Assembly (NCBI GenBank): GCA_003054665.1
Contig: QAYY01000003.1
Location: 636,486 to 700,485, forward strand
From: Opitutaceae bacterium EW11
Lineage (GTDB): Bacteria; Verrucomicrobiota; Verrucomicrobiia; Opitutales; Opitutaceae
Length of the DNA: 64,000 nt
Reading direction: 5' to 3'
Positions 45,485 to 53,474 of the stretch are shown piece by piece. The notes beneath the pieces are model-generated. The model was not told where the DNA came from, did no database searches, and saw nothing but the letters and a program-made list of their open reading frames with translations. Both the position numbers and the translations under genes were made by a program. Numbering within the stretch: the stretch's first letter is position 1; every line of letters starts with the position of its first letter.

Positions 45485-46456
45485 ATGAATTCGTTTTTGA
45501 CGCCGATTGCGGACGTGCCGGCTGACGACCTGCTGATGGATGCCTATTCGGAAGCGGTCTCCGGCGCAGTTGCCGCCTCCCATCCCGCCGTCGTGCACAT
45601 CGAGGTAAAAGGGAACGACGCTCCCGGTGGCTCGGGCTCGGGTTTCTTCATTTCTCCGGACGGCTATATCGTGACCAACAGCCACGTGGTGCACCGCGCC
45701 CGGGAGCTGCGGGTGTTCCTGGCGGACGGCCGGAAACTCACGGCAGATCTAGTTGGCGATGACCCCGAGACCGACTTGGCGGTGATCCGGGTCAGCGCGG
45801 ACGATCTCTCGTATTTGAAACTTGCGGACAGCGCTTCCGTACGTCCCGGGCAGATTGCCATAGCGATTGGTTCGCCCATGGGATTTCAGCAAACCGTCAC
45901 GGCGGGCATCGTGAGCGGACTGGGTCGGTCCTTGCGCAGCGCCTCGGGCCGCCTGATCGATAACGTCATTCAGACCGACGCGGCTCTCAATCCGGGCAAC
46001 TCCGGCGGTCCGCTCGTGAACACCTCCGGCTTGGTGATCGGCGTGAACACTGCGATCATCCGCCCGGCGCAGGGAATCTGTTTCGCCATCGCGAGCAACA
46101 CCGTGCGTTGGGTGGTCGGTCTCCTGATCAAAGATGGACGCATCCGCCGGAGCTACATCGGCGTGGCTGGCCAGACGGTGCCGCTGCTGCGGAAGGTCGC
46201 GCGCCACCATCATCTCGCACAAGACACCGGTGTACTCGTGGCGAACATCGAAGCGGGAAGTCCGGCCGAGCGTGCCGGCGTGCTGGAGGGCGACATACTC
46301 GTCGCGCTCGACGACCAACCGACACCGGCCGTGGATGCCCTGCACAAGCTTCTGACGGGGGATCGCATCGGCGAACGCGCGCTCGTAGCGCTCCTGCGCG
46401 GAGTGGAGTTGCGCCGCCACGCGATCATTCCACTGGAGATTCCGGAACGGCCCTAG
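45485..46456 (+). CDS. HtrA/DegP-type trypsin-like serine protease with one PDZ domain
   Basis: 323 residues from ATG 45485. Chymotrypsin-like protease triad: TNSHVV (His ~67), PETDLAVIRV (Asp ~97) and LNPGNSGGPLV (Ser ~173). One PDZ domain follows (~225-315: GVLVANIEAGSPAERAGVLEGDILVALDDQPTPAVDALHKLL). No signal peptide or membrane anchor precedes the protease domain (MNSFLTPIADVPADDLLMDAYSEA), unlike periplasmic DegP/DegS, so it may be cytoplasmic. An upstream in-frame ATG at 45452 adds MGSLPLIAQII, too short for a leader. Divergent from the esterase. General protein quality control is likely, unrelated to glycan use. Confidence 0.88.
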   Translation: MNSFLTPIADVPADDLLMDAYSEAVSGAVAASHPAVVHIEVKGNDAPGGSGSGFFISPDGYIVTNSHVVHRARELRVFLADGRKLTADLVGDDPETDLAVIRVSADDLSYLKLADSASVRPGQIAIAIGSPMGFQQTVTAGIVSGLGRSLRSASGRLIDNVIQTDAALNPGNSGGPLVNTSGLVIGVNTAIIRPAQGICFAIASNTVRWVVGLLIKDGRIRRSYIGVAGQTVPLLRKVARHHHLAQDTGVLVANIEAGSPAERAGVLEGDILVALDDQPTPAVDALHKLLTGDRIGERALVALLRGVELRRHAIIPLEIPERP

Positions 46457-46594
46457 ACGCAGCTCACGTCCCATGGGCGATTGCGCAGCAATCCATGATT
46501 CGCCGTCGGCTTGGCCAGTCTCCCGAGATTGTCGGGCGGCGGCTCCCATCCGCGGAGCCCGGCCAAGTCCGGGCCTCCTGCGATTTTGGGCGAC

Positions 46595-46630
46595 AAAAAG
46601 GCCGCAACTCATTGCGAGCTGCGGCCTTTT
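46595..46630. terminator. Bidirectional intrinsic terminator
   Basis: AAAAGGCCGCA (46596-46606) and TGCGGCCTTTT (46620-46630) are an 11-bp perfect inverted repeat bounded by A and T runs, so it can terminate in both directions: for the protease gene on the plus strand and for anything reading leftwards from the tRNA region. Confidence 0.75.
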
Positions 46631-46632
46631 AA

Positions 46633-46651
46633 AGTGGCGCCCCCACGGGGA
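46633..46651. repeat. Duplicate of the tRNA-Glu 3' end
   Basis: The 19-mer AGTGGCGCCCCCACGGGGA occurs here and again at 46813-46831, exactly 180 bp away, where it is the 3' end of tRNA-Glu plus flank. The copy here is next to a terminator, as in the intact gene, but the rest of the tRNA is absent. It could be the remnant of a tandem tRNA gene or an integration scar. Confidence 0.6.
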
Positions 46652-46770
46652 TTGGCGGGCGTCTGGCGCCCGTCCCACCGCCAAGCGGTGGGATCAACGC
46701 TGCGCGTTGCCCCTCTTGCTTCGCTCGTCGAACCCTTGGATTCGCTTCCCCGTGGACCTGATTTGGCCAG

Positions 46771-46807
46771 AAAAACGGCCCAACCCGGTATTGACCAAGT
46801 TGGGCCG
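46771..46807 (-). terminator. Intrinsic terminator of tRNA-Glu
   Basis: On the minus strand CGGCCCAAC (46807-46799) pairs with GTTGGGCCG (46784-46776) and is followed by TTTTT (46775-46771), just 8 bp past the tRNA CCA end. Confidence 0.75.
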
Positions 46808-46814
46808 AAAAGAG

Positions 46815-46889
46815 TGGCGCCCCCACGGGGAATCGAACCCCGCTTTGAAGATTGAGAATCTCCTGTCCTAACCGATAGACGATGAGGGC
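46815..46889 (-). tRNA. tRNA-Glu (anticodon CTC), CCA encoded
   Basis: Read on the minus strand the gene folds as a complete cloverleaf: acceptor GCCCTCA with TGGGGGC, D arm GTC...GAC around TATCGGTTAG, anticodon arm GGAGA-TTCTCAA-TCTTC (anticodon CTC, glutamate), variable AAAG, T arm CGGGG-TTCGATT-CCCCG, discriminator G and encoded CCA (46817-46815). One G-U pair each in the acceptor and anticodon stems. Confidence 0.93.
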
Positions 46890-47098
46890 GGCTGAGGAGC
46901 GAAGAGAGTTAGAGGATTTTTCGGGCTGTCAACTCCCGCGTTCTGGCGTCTTTGCGATGTCGCTGCTCTTTGCAGGAACCGCTGAAACCGCGTCCCTTCG
47001 CTTCCAGCTGTCCGCTCCGCCACAAAGGGTGGAACTAGGGGTTGCTTCTGGCTTGGCCTGGTTCATCAAAAAGCGAAAGGCGCGTTGCCTATCGACCC

Positions 47099-47103
47099 GG
47101 AGG
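47099..47103 (+). promoter_or_regulatory. Shine-Dalgarno GGAGG deciding a TTG start
   Basis: GGAGG sits 5 bases before TTG 47109. It makes that TTG a better start for the response regulator than the in-frame TTG at 47085, which has only AAAGG in front. Confidence 0.6.
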
Positions 47104-47108
47104 CCTTC

Positions 47109-47753
47109 TTGAAACAGCAGTCGCTCCATTTTTTGGTCGTCGAGGATCAGACGATTCTGCGGAAACTGCTCCACTCGCATCTCACGGAGGAGTTCCCGGG
47201 ATGCCGGATCACCGAGGCGAGCTCGATGGCCGAGCTGACGAAAATCGATTTTTCCCAACTTCGTCCGGATCTCGCGATCGTCGATCTCGAATTGCCGGAT
47301 GGAAACGCGCTGGACTGGGTGGAGGAGCGTGTGAGGGCGCCCGACCAGCCCAAGGTGATCATTCTCACCTCCGTCGAGGAGGACTACGTGCTCTTCCGCG
47401 CGATTCACTCGAACCTGCCGGGCTTCGTTCACAAGAACGACGACACCACGATCCTGCACCTCGCGATCAAAACGGTTCTGGCGGGGGGAGTGTTTTTTTC
47501 ACCGACCGTGCGAAAGATGCGTTCCCGGATGCAGAGCGATCCGAGCTTCTTCACCAAGGTTCTCTCCGATCGCGAACAGCGCATTCTCGAGTACCTCGGG
47601 CAGGGCCTCTCCAACGAGGAGGTGGCGCAACTTTTCGGGCTGCGCGTGAGCTCCGTCGCGGATCATCGGAAAAACATCATGGCGAAGCTCAATCTCCACA
47701 ACCAGGCCGAGCTGATGCGCTACGCCCTCGAGAAGGGCTTCAGCCGGATTTAG
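47109..47753 (+). CDS. NarL/LuxR-family response regulator
   Basis: 214 residues. Receiver domain ~5-125: LHFLVVEDQTILRKLLHSHL with the acidic pair ED, LAIVDLELPDG (phosphoacceptor Asp ~59), VIILTSVEEDYV and GFVHKNDD (conserved Lys). LuxR-type helix-turn-helix ~148-212: LSDREQRILEYLGQGLSNEEVAQLFGLRVSSVADHRKNIMAKLNLHNQAELMRYAL. It is convergent with the large hybrid histidine kinase ending 50 bp away, which may be its partner. TTG is used as start. Confidence 0.9.
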   Translation: MKQQSLHFLVVEDQTILRKLLHSHLTEEFPGCRITEASSMAELTKIDFSQLRPDLAIVDLELPDGNALDWVEERVRAPDQPKVIILTSVEEDYVLFRAIHSNLPGFVHKNDDTTILHLAIKTVLAGGVFFSPTVRKMRSRMQSDPSFFTKVLSDREQRILEYLGQGLSNEEVAQLFGLRVSSVADHRKNIMAKLNLHNQAELMRYALEKGFSRI

Positions 47754-47764
47754 CCGGGACGCTT

Positions 47765-47789
47765 TGCGCCGCCGAGCGCACGCGGCGCA
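47765..47789. terminator. Hairpin between convergent response regulator and histidine kinase
   Basis: TGCGCCGC (47765-47772) and GCGGCGCA (47782-47789) form a perfect 8-bp stem in the 49-bp convergent gap; CTTT precedes it, so it could act on the minus strand as GCGGCGCA...AAAG complement with a short U run. Confidence 0.5.
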
Positions 47790-47802
47790 GCCTGGAGGAC
47801 GC

Positions 47803-50800
47803 TCAAGCTGTGGCGGTGGCCCGCTGCCGGGCAGCTTCGGTGATGTCCATCATCGCCGGACTCAGCACCGCCACCAGCCTGTCAACCGTATCCCGTTCCT
47901 GGTTACGAACCGCTTCCTCGAGAAGCGAAATCTGCTCCGCCACGTCCATCGCGTGGATGGCGAGGATTCGGGAACGAAAGGCGTGGACGTTTCGCGCCAG
48001 ATTCGCCGCGCTCTCCTGCCATTCCTTTTGAGAGAGCGCATCGGCCAGCCGGCTCCAGGCATCCGGAAGTTCGTCGGCGTATTGGGCGAGGATCTGCCGC
48101 CCGTTTGGGAGGCGGAGGAGCGAGGAGAAATCGCAGTTGTGCGCCGGTTCGACGTCCATCGTCTGCCGGATTCGGAAACGGGGAGCGACGCCGAGGATGG
48201 CGGACTCGAGCTTCTTCTTCGAAATCGGTTTGGTGACAAAGCCGACGATTCCGGCTTCGCGAGCCTGCTGGATTTTCTCGGGGGTGGAGTAGGCGGTGAC
48301 GGCGACGATCGGCGGTTTCGGGTCCTTCATCACCTCGAGCATGCGTTTGGCGAGATCCACTCCGTTGGTGTCCGGCAGCATGAAGTCGGTCAGGATCAAG
48401 TCGTAGGATCCCGAACGCACGCGTTCCAACGCCGTGGCCCCGTCGGCCGCCCAATCGACCTCGTAACCCATCCGGCTCAGAATGTGACCGAGCACGAGGC
48501 GGTTGTACTGCTCGTCCTCGATCGCCAGCGCCCGAGAGCTCGTTTCGAACGGCGAGATCGATTCGACTTCCGCGGGCGCGTTCGTGACGGCGAACTGGAT
48601 CTCCATCCGAAACTCGGTGAGGCCGTCCTGGCTGGTGGCGACCAGCGAACCGCCCATCGCTTCCGCGATGCGGCGGGAAACCGCGAGCCCGATGCCTGTG
48701 CCCGAAATCTGGCGCTTGACGGCGTCGGATCCACGGACGAAGCCGCTGAAAATCGCGTCGAGTTCCTCGGCGGGAATCGTTGGCCCCGTATTGATCACCG
48801 AGATACGCACGGTCTTGGTCCCGGGTGCCTGCTCCGCGACGGCCACCTGGATCTTAGCCTCCGGAGGAACGCCGTACTTGAGGGCGTTGGACGTCAGGTT
48901 CGTCACGATCTGCCGGACCTTGCCGACGTCGCCGCGAAGCCAGATCGGACCGTCCGGCAGGCGGACGGTGCAGCGGGTCATCTGGGCGTCGATTGCCCGA
49001 ACCGCCCCTTCGATCGAGGAGACCAGTTCGAACGGCTCCTCGTGGATCTGGATCGCGCCGCGGTCGATGCGGGCGAAATCGAGCACGTCGTCGAGGATCG
49101 ACCGCAGCTGGTCCGCGCAAGCTCGTAGGGTGCGGATGAATACTCGCTCGCGGGGCGCGATCGCGTTGGGAGTCGCCTCTTCGAGGATTTCGCAGATGCC
49201 GACGACTCCGTTGAGCGGATTGCGGATTTCGTGGCTGAGGGTGGAGAAGAAGTCCTCGCGGGCCTTCTGAGCCTTGCGGAGTTCGGCAGTGCGCTCGTCC
49301 ACCATCGCCTGCAGGAGCCGTGCACGGTGTTCGAGTCGGGCCGTGCGCCAGCGCACCGCCCCGTAGCCCGCGAACAAGGCGGCGCCGATATAGAGCAGAA
49401 TGGCAGGCGCCCGGAGCCACCACGGCCGATCTCGGTAGATTTCGAAATCCGTGGAACTCGAGAGCCCCGCCCATTCCGCGCGGACGGTGAGCCGGGAGGT
49501 GCCCGACGGGAGGCGCGGCACGCGGACGCTTGTTCCGGGTGGCGCGGTTTCGAATCCCGCTCCGTTGAGTTGAACGTTGTACGAAGGATTCCGCCAGGGG
49601 TAGAGGCGGGGTGGGGGCAGCTTGACCTCCACGGTGTCGGCCGAAGACGGGAGCGTAAAGCCGGGCTCGGACGGCCCCGAGGCGCGGAACGGACCCTTCA
49701 GTGTGATCCCTGCGGTCTGGGGGCGCGAAAGGCTGAGCGGATTCATCACGCGCATTGCTGTTCCGGGGCCCAGCACGATGAGCGTGCCGTTGTTGTTCGC
49801 GATCGCGGTGGGCGATGGGTGCAGCGGGAGATCCAGTGGCGTCCACTCGAAGGTGTTGAAATCCACCGCGCCGATCCAGCGCTCTCCCTTCTCGTCCCGG
49901 CCGAACGCGTATGGCCGCCCGTTGCAGTCAGCGATGTCCCACACCGTGGTGAGCGGTAGATGCCCGATGTTTTGTCCCTCGTCTGAAAAGACGTTTCCTT
50001 CCGAATCGAATCCGAGCGCACCGTCGCGAAACCGAACCGCTCGAGTAAGCCCGGTGCCGAACTTGGCCTGCACCGTCCCCGTTCGGGAAATGACGTACCC
50101 GCCTTCGGCGCTGCCGGCCAGCAGGTGACCGCTCTTGGTGCGCACGACGGAGTTGGGCGTGCCCAAAGCGGAAACACGCGTCGTCCGCCCGTCGCGTGTC
50201 ACGATCGAGAGACCCTGAGGCTGGATGACGGCCACAGTCGTCCCATCCAGAATCGCAATCTGCTGAACGACGCCAGGGTCGATCTGCACCGGGCTGCCGT
50301 CGAAAACCACGAGGCCCACGCGGCCTTCCACCACGTGACCGGGAGCGATCTCAGCCAGACTGTTCACGTCAGCGGGATAAAGCTGCTCGCCGGTATCGGG
50401 ATCGTACACGCCCGTGGTGAGGCCCAGAACAAAGCGGGAGCCTAGCCGGGCGGAGAAACGCACGTCGCCCGGCGGAAGATCCTGGTAACGAAAGCGCGAT
50501 GGATCCGGAAGCAGGTAAATGCCGTGCGCCGCGCCGATCAGCACCCCCTCGTCGACGAGCGACGTGTGATAGATCTCCCCGGCAAACGCGGTCCTCGGTA
50601 TCGACCAGAGAAGCGAACCGTCTCGCGCCGAGTAGTATTTCACTCCGGCATCACGGGTGACCACGACCACGATATCCGCGAATTGCGCCGCGAATACATG
50701 CCGTTCCGTGCTGATTCTCGTGACAGGAATCTCAACGAGAACCTTTGGAGGATCGTTTCCGCGGATGATCTGGACGGTTCGGTTGCTACAGACGAGCAGG

Positions 50801-51414
50801 GAACCGTCGGGCAGGGTCTGGACGGAACGCAGCCCGAGCTCTTTGGCCCAGGGAAACTCCTGGTCCGCGGGCACGACCTCCTTGCCCGTCCAACGATAGA
50901 TTTCTCCGTCGGGTGCGACGTAAGCCTGCCCGTTGATGACGAAGATCCGCGGGATCGAAGTTGGACGAAAAGAGCCTGCCTTGGTGCAGACGCCGGAAGG
51001 ATCGACATAGTAGACACCGTTCATCCCTCCGAGCAGAACCCCTCCCTTGTACGATGCGGCGGACAAGAAGTGATCGTTGAACTCCAGCGAGACCCAACGG
51101 CCCTCCGTGTAGAGGTAACAAAACCCCAGACCTCCCACCACCAAGCCCCGATCATGCACTGCCACCACGCGCAGTTCGCCGCCGTTGGGCGGACGAATCT
51201 GCATGGGGGCGTTGGTCGTCCCGAAACCTACGAGTAGGCTGTCCTGCGACAGGGCTACCCAGGACGAATCGCCCTTCACGATGCCCTGGCAGAATTCGAA
51301 ATCCCCAGGCAGCCGCTCGTAGGCGATCGGCTTGGGCTCTTGCCCGAAACAAACCTGCACCAGGCCCAAAACGACGGCTGCCGCGTAGACCCGAAATGAA
51401 GGGGAGAAGGCCAT
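47803..51414 (-). CDS. Hybrid sensor histidine kinase with large periplasmic propeller-like sensor, REC and Hpt-like C-terminus
   Basis: 1203 residues from ATG 51414. Leader/TM FRVYAAAVVLGLVQVCFGQ is followed by a ~560-residue periplasmic region of repeated beta-strands (GVLLGGMNGVYYVDPSG, VAPDGEIYRWTG, GAAHGIYLLPDPSRF, HLLAGSAEGGYVISRTG) resembling two-component propellers and a Y_Y_Y-type domain (LPPPRLYPWRNPSYNVQLNG). One TM helix (~657-682) leads to a coiled coil, HisKA with FFSTLSHEIRNPLNGVVG (His ~728), HATPase (TNLTSNALKYG, SGTGIGLAVSRRIAEAMGG), REC (DLILTDFMLPD, Asp ~1010, Lys in VTKPIS) and a C-terminal Hpt-like helical domain (NVHAFRSRILAIHAMD, His ~1144). Similar architectures in this phylum and in Bacteroidetes sense glycans. 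An upstream TTG (51477) lacks a proper ribosome-binding site. Divergent from the peptide/YcaO genes. Confidence 0.9.
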   Translation of the reverse strand: MAFSPSFRVYAAAVVLGLVQVCFGQEPKPIAYERLPGDFEFCQGIVKGDSSWVALSQDSLLVGFGTTNAPMQIRPPNGGELRVVAVHDRGLVVGGLGFCYLYTEGRWVSLEFNDHFLSAASYKGGVLLGGMNGVYYVDPSGVCTKAGSFRPTSIPRIFVINGQAYVAPDGEIYRWTGKEVVPADQEFPWAKELGLRSVQTLPDGSLLVCSNRTVQIIRGNDPPKVLVEIPVTRISTERHVFAAQFADIVVVVTRDAGVKYYSARDGSLLWSIPRTAFAGEIYHTSLVDEGVLIGAAHGIYLLPDPSRFRYQDLPPGDVRFSARLGSRFVLGLTTGVYDPDTGEQLYPADVNSLAEIAPGHVVEGRVGLVVFDGSPVQIDPGVVQQIAILDGTTVAVIQPQGLSIVTRDGRTTRVSALGTPNSVVRTKSGHLLAGSAEGGYVISRTGTVQAKFGTGLTRAVRFRDGALGFDSEGNVFSDEGQNIGHLPLTTVWDIADCNGRPYAFGRDEKGERWIGAVDFNTFEWTPLDLPLHPSPTAIANNNGTLIVLGPGTAMRVMNPLSLSRPQTAGITLKGPFRASGPSEPGFTLPSSADTVEVKLPPPRLYPWRNPSYNVQLNGAGFETAPPGTSVRVPRLPSGTSRLTVRAEWAGLSSSTDFEIYRDRPWWLRAPAILLYIGAALFAGYGAVRWRTARLEHRARLLQAMVDERTAELRKAQKAREDFFSTLSHEIRNPLNGVVGICEILEEATPNAIAPRERVFIRTLRACADQLRSILDDVLDFARIDRGAIQIHEEPFELVSSIEGAVRAIDAQMTRCTVRLPDGPIWLRGDVGKVRQIVTNLTSNALKYGVPPEAKIQVAVAEQAPGTKTVRISVINTGPTIPAEELDAIFSGFVRGSDAVKRQISGTGIGLAVSRRIAEAMGGSLVATSQDGLTEFRMEIQFAVTNAPAEVESISPFETSSRALAIEDEQYNRLVLGHILSRMGYEVDWAADGATALERVRSGSYDLILTDFMLPDTNGVDLAKRMLEVMKDPKPPIVAVTAYSTPEKIQQAREAGIVGFVTKPISKKKLESAILGVAPRFRIRQTMDVEPAHNCDFSSLLRLPNGRQILAQYADELPDAWSRLADALSQKEWQESAANLARNVHAFRSRILAIHAMDVAEQISLLEEAVRNQERDTVDRLVAVLSPAMMDITEAARQRATATA

Positions 51415-51483
51415 GCAATCAGGGGGAAACGCGAATCTGACGGAGCCCGTTGGAGGCGCAACCTTGCTCTCGTTCAACCTGCC

Positions 51484-51639
51484 ATGAAAACAGCCTTACT
51501 CTCCCGCTTCTTCAAATCGGTCCTCGTCGCCCTCGTTCTCTCCGGTTCTCTCGTCGCCACCATCACGTCCGCGTCTGCGCAGGACACCCACCGTATGCCG
51601 ATCCCGCCCCCGGACGACGGGGACATCATCATCCGCTAG
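51484..51639 (+). CDS. 51-residue secreted peptide
   Basis: ATG 51484 to TAG 51639. Basic N-terminus (MKTALLSRFFK), hydrophobic core (SVLVALVLSGSLVATITS), a signal-peptidase-like site (ASA-QD) and a 19-residue mature part (QDTHRMPIPPPDDGDIIIR) rich in Pro, Asp and Ile. It is divergent from the histidine kinase and 17 bp upstream of the YcaO-like gene. It has no Cys and only one Thr and no Ser in the mature part. Function unknown; possible precursor substrate of the YcaO-like protein or ligand for the kinase, both speculative. Confidence 0.6.
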   Translation: MKTALLSRFFKSVLVALVLSGSLVATITSASAQDTHRMPIPPPDDGDIIIR

Positions 51640-51656
51640 AGCCCCATTTCGGCCGC

Positions 51657-52523
51657 ATGCTATCCCTAGCCCCCTTACTGTACCGAGGTATCTTTTCCGA
51701 ATCTGGCGGGCCGATCGCGGCCGTCGAATCGAGTACGTTCCCGATTTTCAACAAGGATACGTACCAGGCGGCCGCGTTTCTTCGCCCCGATCTTCCGGGC
51801 AATCGCGTCGATGGCGTCGCCGACGGCGCAGCGTTTTCCGATTCGCCGGAGGTGGCCCGGGATCTCGCGATCTCCGAGGCGCTGGAGCTGTGGGCCTTTC
51901 GTGAGACCCGCCGCGCCCACGCCGCCGAGTACGGCTTTGGACTTGATCGCACTTCGAATGGCTTGGCCGCTTTCCCAGGCTTCAAGTGGCAGGCTCGTCG
52001 GCGGGCTCGTTTTGCCGCGCTGGAGCGGTTCGCGCTCGTGAGCTGGTGGGACCGACGCGTGTCCGCCTCCGTCCATCGCGCGCCGTACCCGGGAGTGGGG
52101 ATGGTGCGTATTCACCATGGTCAGACGTTTGGCGAGGTTGTCATCCTTTTCCATCAGGCGCCCACGGGATTTGTCGCCTACGGGCACGCCGCGGGGGCGA
52201 CGCTTGCCACAGCGACCAGCAAGGCCGTGGTGGAGCTGGTGCGGAGCGAATTTGGCATCTCGCGCCGGCGGGCATGCGGTTCGATGAACCAACCGTTGGA
52301 TTACTTCGAGCGCCGGTGCCTGTATTTTTCGACGCCCGAGGGGCACGCCGAGTTCATGGAGCGCGTGGCCGCGCCCGCCGATCGGCCGTCTCCGAAGTGG
52401 AACGTCGTTTACGACGGCGAGATCCCCGGACCATGGTCGCAGTGGACGAGAGTGTGGCGGCATTGCGTCGTGATGCCGACGTATGCATTTTTGGATACAC
52501 GGCAGAATTTCTTCTTTTGGTAA
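51657..52523 (+). CDS. YcaO-like protein (short, partly degenerate active site)
   Basis: 288 residues, cytoplasmic. Three blocks match the YcaO cyclodehydratase/thioamidation fold: VARDLAISEALELWAFRET (~67-84, compare AxxxALxEAxERYA), TSNGLAAFPG...AALERFALVSWWDRR (~99-134, compare SNGLAAGxxxxxAxxxALxExIERDAxxxWW) and VAYGHAAGATLATATSKAVVELVR (~173-196, compare GxGAxxxxxxAxxRALxEAxQ). In the second block the first Glu is Ala and the Asp is Phe, so ATP/Mg binding may be altered, and the protein is shorter than typical YcaO domains (350-400). YcaO enzymes activate peptide backbone amides with ATP, often on RiPP precursors. The small peptide gene lies immediately upstream. No clear ribosome-binding site precedes the ATG. 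Assignment by motif only. Confidence 0.65.
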   Translation: MLSLAPLLYRGIFSESGGPIAAVESSTFPIFNKDTYQAAAFLRPDLPGNRVDGVADGAAFSDSPEVARDLAISEALELWAFRETRRAHAAEYGFGLDRTSNGLAAFPGFKWQARRRARFAALERFALVSWWDRRVSASVHRAPYPGVGMVRIHHGQTFGEVVILFHQAPTGFVAYGHAAGATLATATSKAVVELVRSEFGISRRRACGSMNQPLDYFERRCLYFSTPEGHAEFMERVAAPADRPSPKWNVVYDGEIPGPWSQWTRVWRHCVVMPTYAFLDTRQNFFFW

Positions 52524-52578
52524 CCGAGATCGCCGCAATGACGGAGACCCATGACCCTGTGGAAACCAGGCGGAGACG

Positions 52579-53442
52579 ATGATAGATCCTCTGCTCAATC
52601 ACCGAGCCTTCGAGGAGTTTGCGCAGGTTCTCTTTTCCGCGCCCGTCCGCACACCGGAGCAGTCCATGCCGGCCGCCGATCCTGAGCGTCCGTCGGACCG
52701 CCCCGACGGCTCGCTTCCTAGGGCTTTGGTGATCGACGATGTCGAACAGCATCTCGATCGGGCCGTAACGCTCCTCAGCCTCGTCGGATTCGATACGCTC
52801 AGGGCGGCAAGCGTGACCGAGGCGTTGCAGGTCCTGAAGCTGCATGCGCCCCGGCTGGTGCTGATCGACTGGGTTTTGCCCGACGGCAACGGTTTGGTGC
52901 TGGCGCACGCGATCCGTCGGATGGATACGATTCAGCCCGTGATCGTGGGCTTGGCCACGCTCCTGCCGGCCGAGGTGAGGGAACTGGCGCTCAGCACCGG
53001 GTTCGACGCGTTCTGTGACAAGCCGCTCACACTTCCTGCGCTGCTGGGGACGCTCAGAGGCGTCGGCGTGCTGAGCGCGACGGCCAAGATCGCGACGCCG
53101 GTTTCGGAAGATGTGCGGGGCCTTTCGGAATCCCGTGATCCCGAGCCTTCGGCCGTGTGCCGGGGATTTGTCCGCGATTTGCTGGCGGAGTCTCAGAAGG
53201 TCGTCGCGTTGGTTCGGGCGAGAAAGCTAGAGGAGGTCGGGCCCCAGGCCGAAAGACTGTTGTGGAGGGCCTCGCTCATCGGCAGGATGGAGTTCGTCGA
53301 CACCGTTCGCGCGATCCAGCGAGCCGCCGATGCCCGCCAGGGTTCTGTCGCGGCGGAGCTGGCGCACACGCTGGACGTCGATTCCCGCGCCCTCGCCGCC
53401 GCGCTCGAACAATCCCTCCGCGACCAAGCGCTATGCGCCTGA
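52579..53442 (+). CDS. REC-domain response regulator with helical C-terminus
   Basis: 287 residues starting after CGGAG (52571-52575). An N-terminal ~45-residue extension precedes a receiver domain (~48-165): RALVIDDVEQHLDRAVTLL (IDD acidic pair), PRLVLIDWVLPDGNGLVLA (phosphoacceptor Asp ~97) and FCDKPLTLPALL (conserved Lys). The C-terminal ~100 residues are all-helical (AVCRGFVRDLLAESQKVVALVRARKLEEVGPQAERLLWRASLIG...) with the outline of an Hpt domain but without a convincing phospho-His. No DNA-binding domain. It is 55 bp downstream of the YcaO-like gene, probably in one transcript, and may connect the divergent hybrid kinase to it. Confidence 0.82.
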   Translation: MIDPLLNHRAFEEFAQVLFSAPVRTPEQSMPAADPERPSDRPDGSLPRALVIDDVEQHLDRAVTLLSLVGFDTLRAASVTEALQVLKLHAPRLVLIDWVLPDGNGLVLAHAIRRMDTIQPVIVGLATLLPAEVRELALSTGFDAFCDKPLTLPALLGTLRGVGVLSATAKIATPVSEDVRGLSESRDPEPSAVCRGFVRDLLAESQKVVALVRARKLEEVGPQAERLLWRASLIGRMEFVDTVRAIQRAADARQGSVAAELAHTLDVDSRALAAALEQSLRDQALCA

Positions 53443-53474
53443 GCGCGGTGAGTTCGCTGCTCCCGATCGACGTT

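Noticed and set aside
47764..49128. Plus-strand 454-codon frame over the histidine kinase
   Set aside because: Antisense to the HATPase/REC region, whose motifs are unmistakable on the minus strand.
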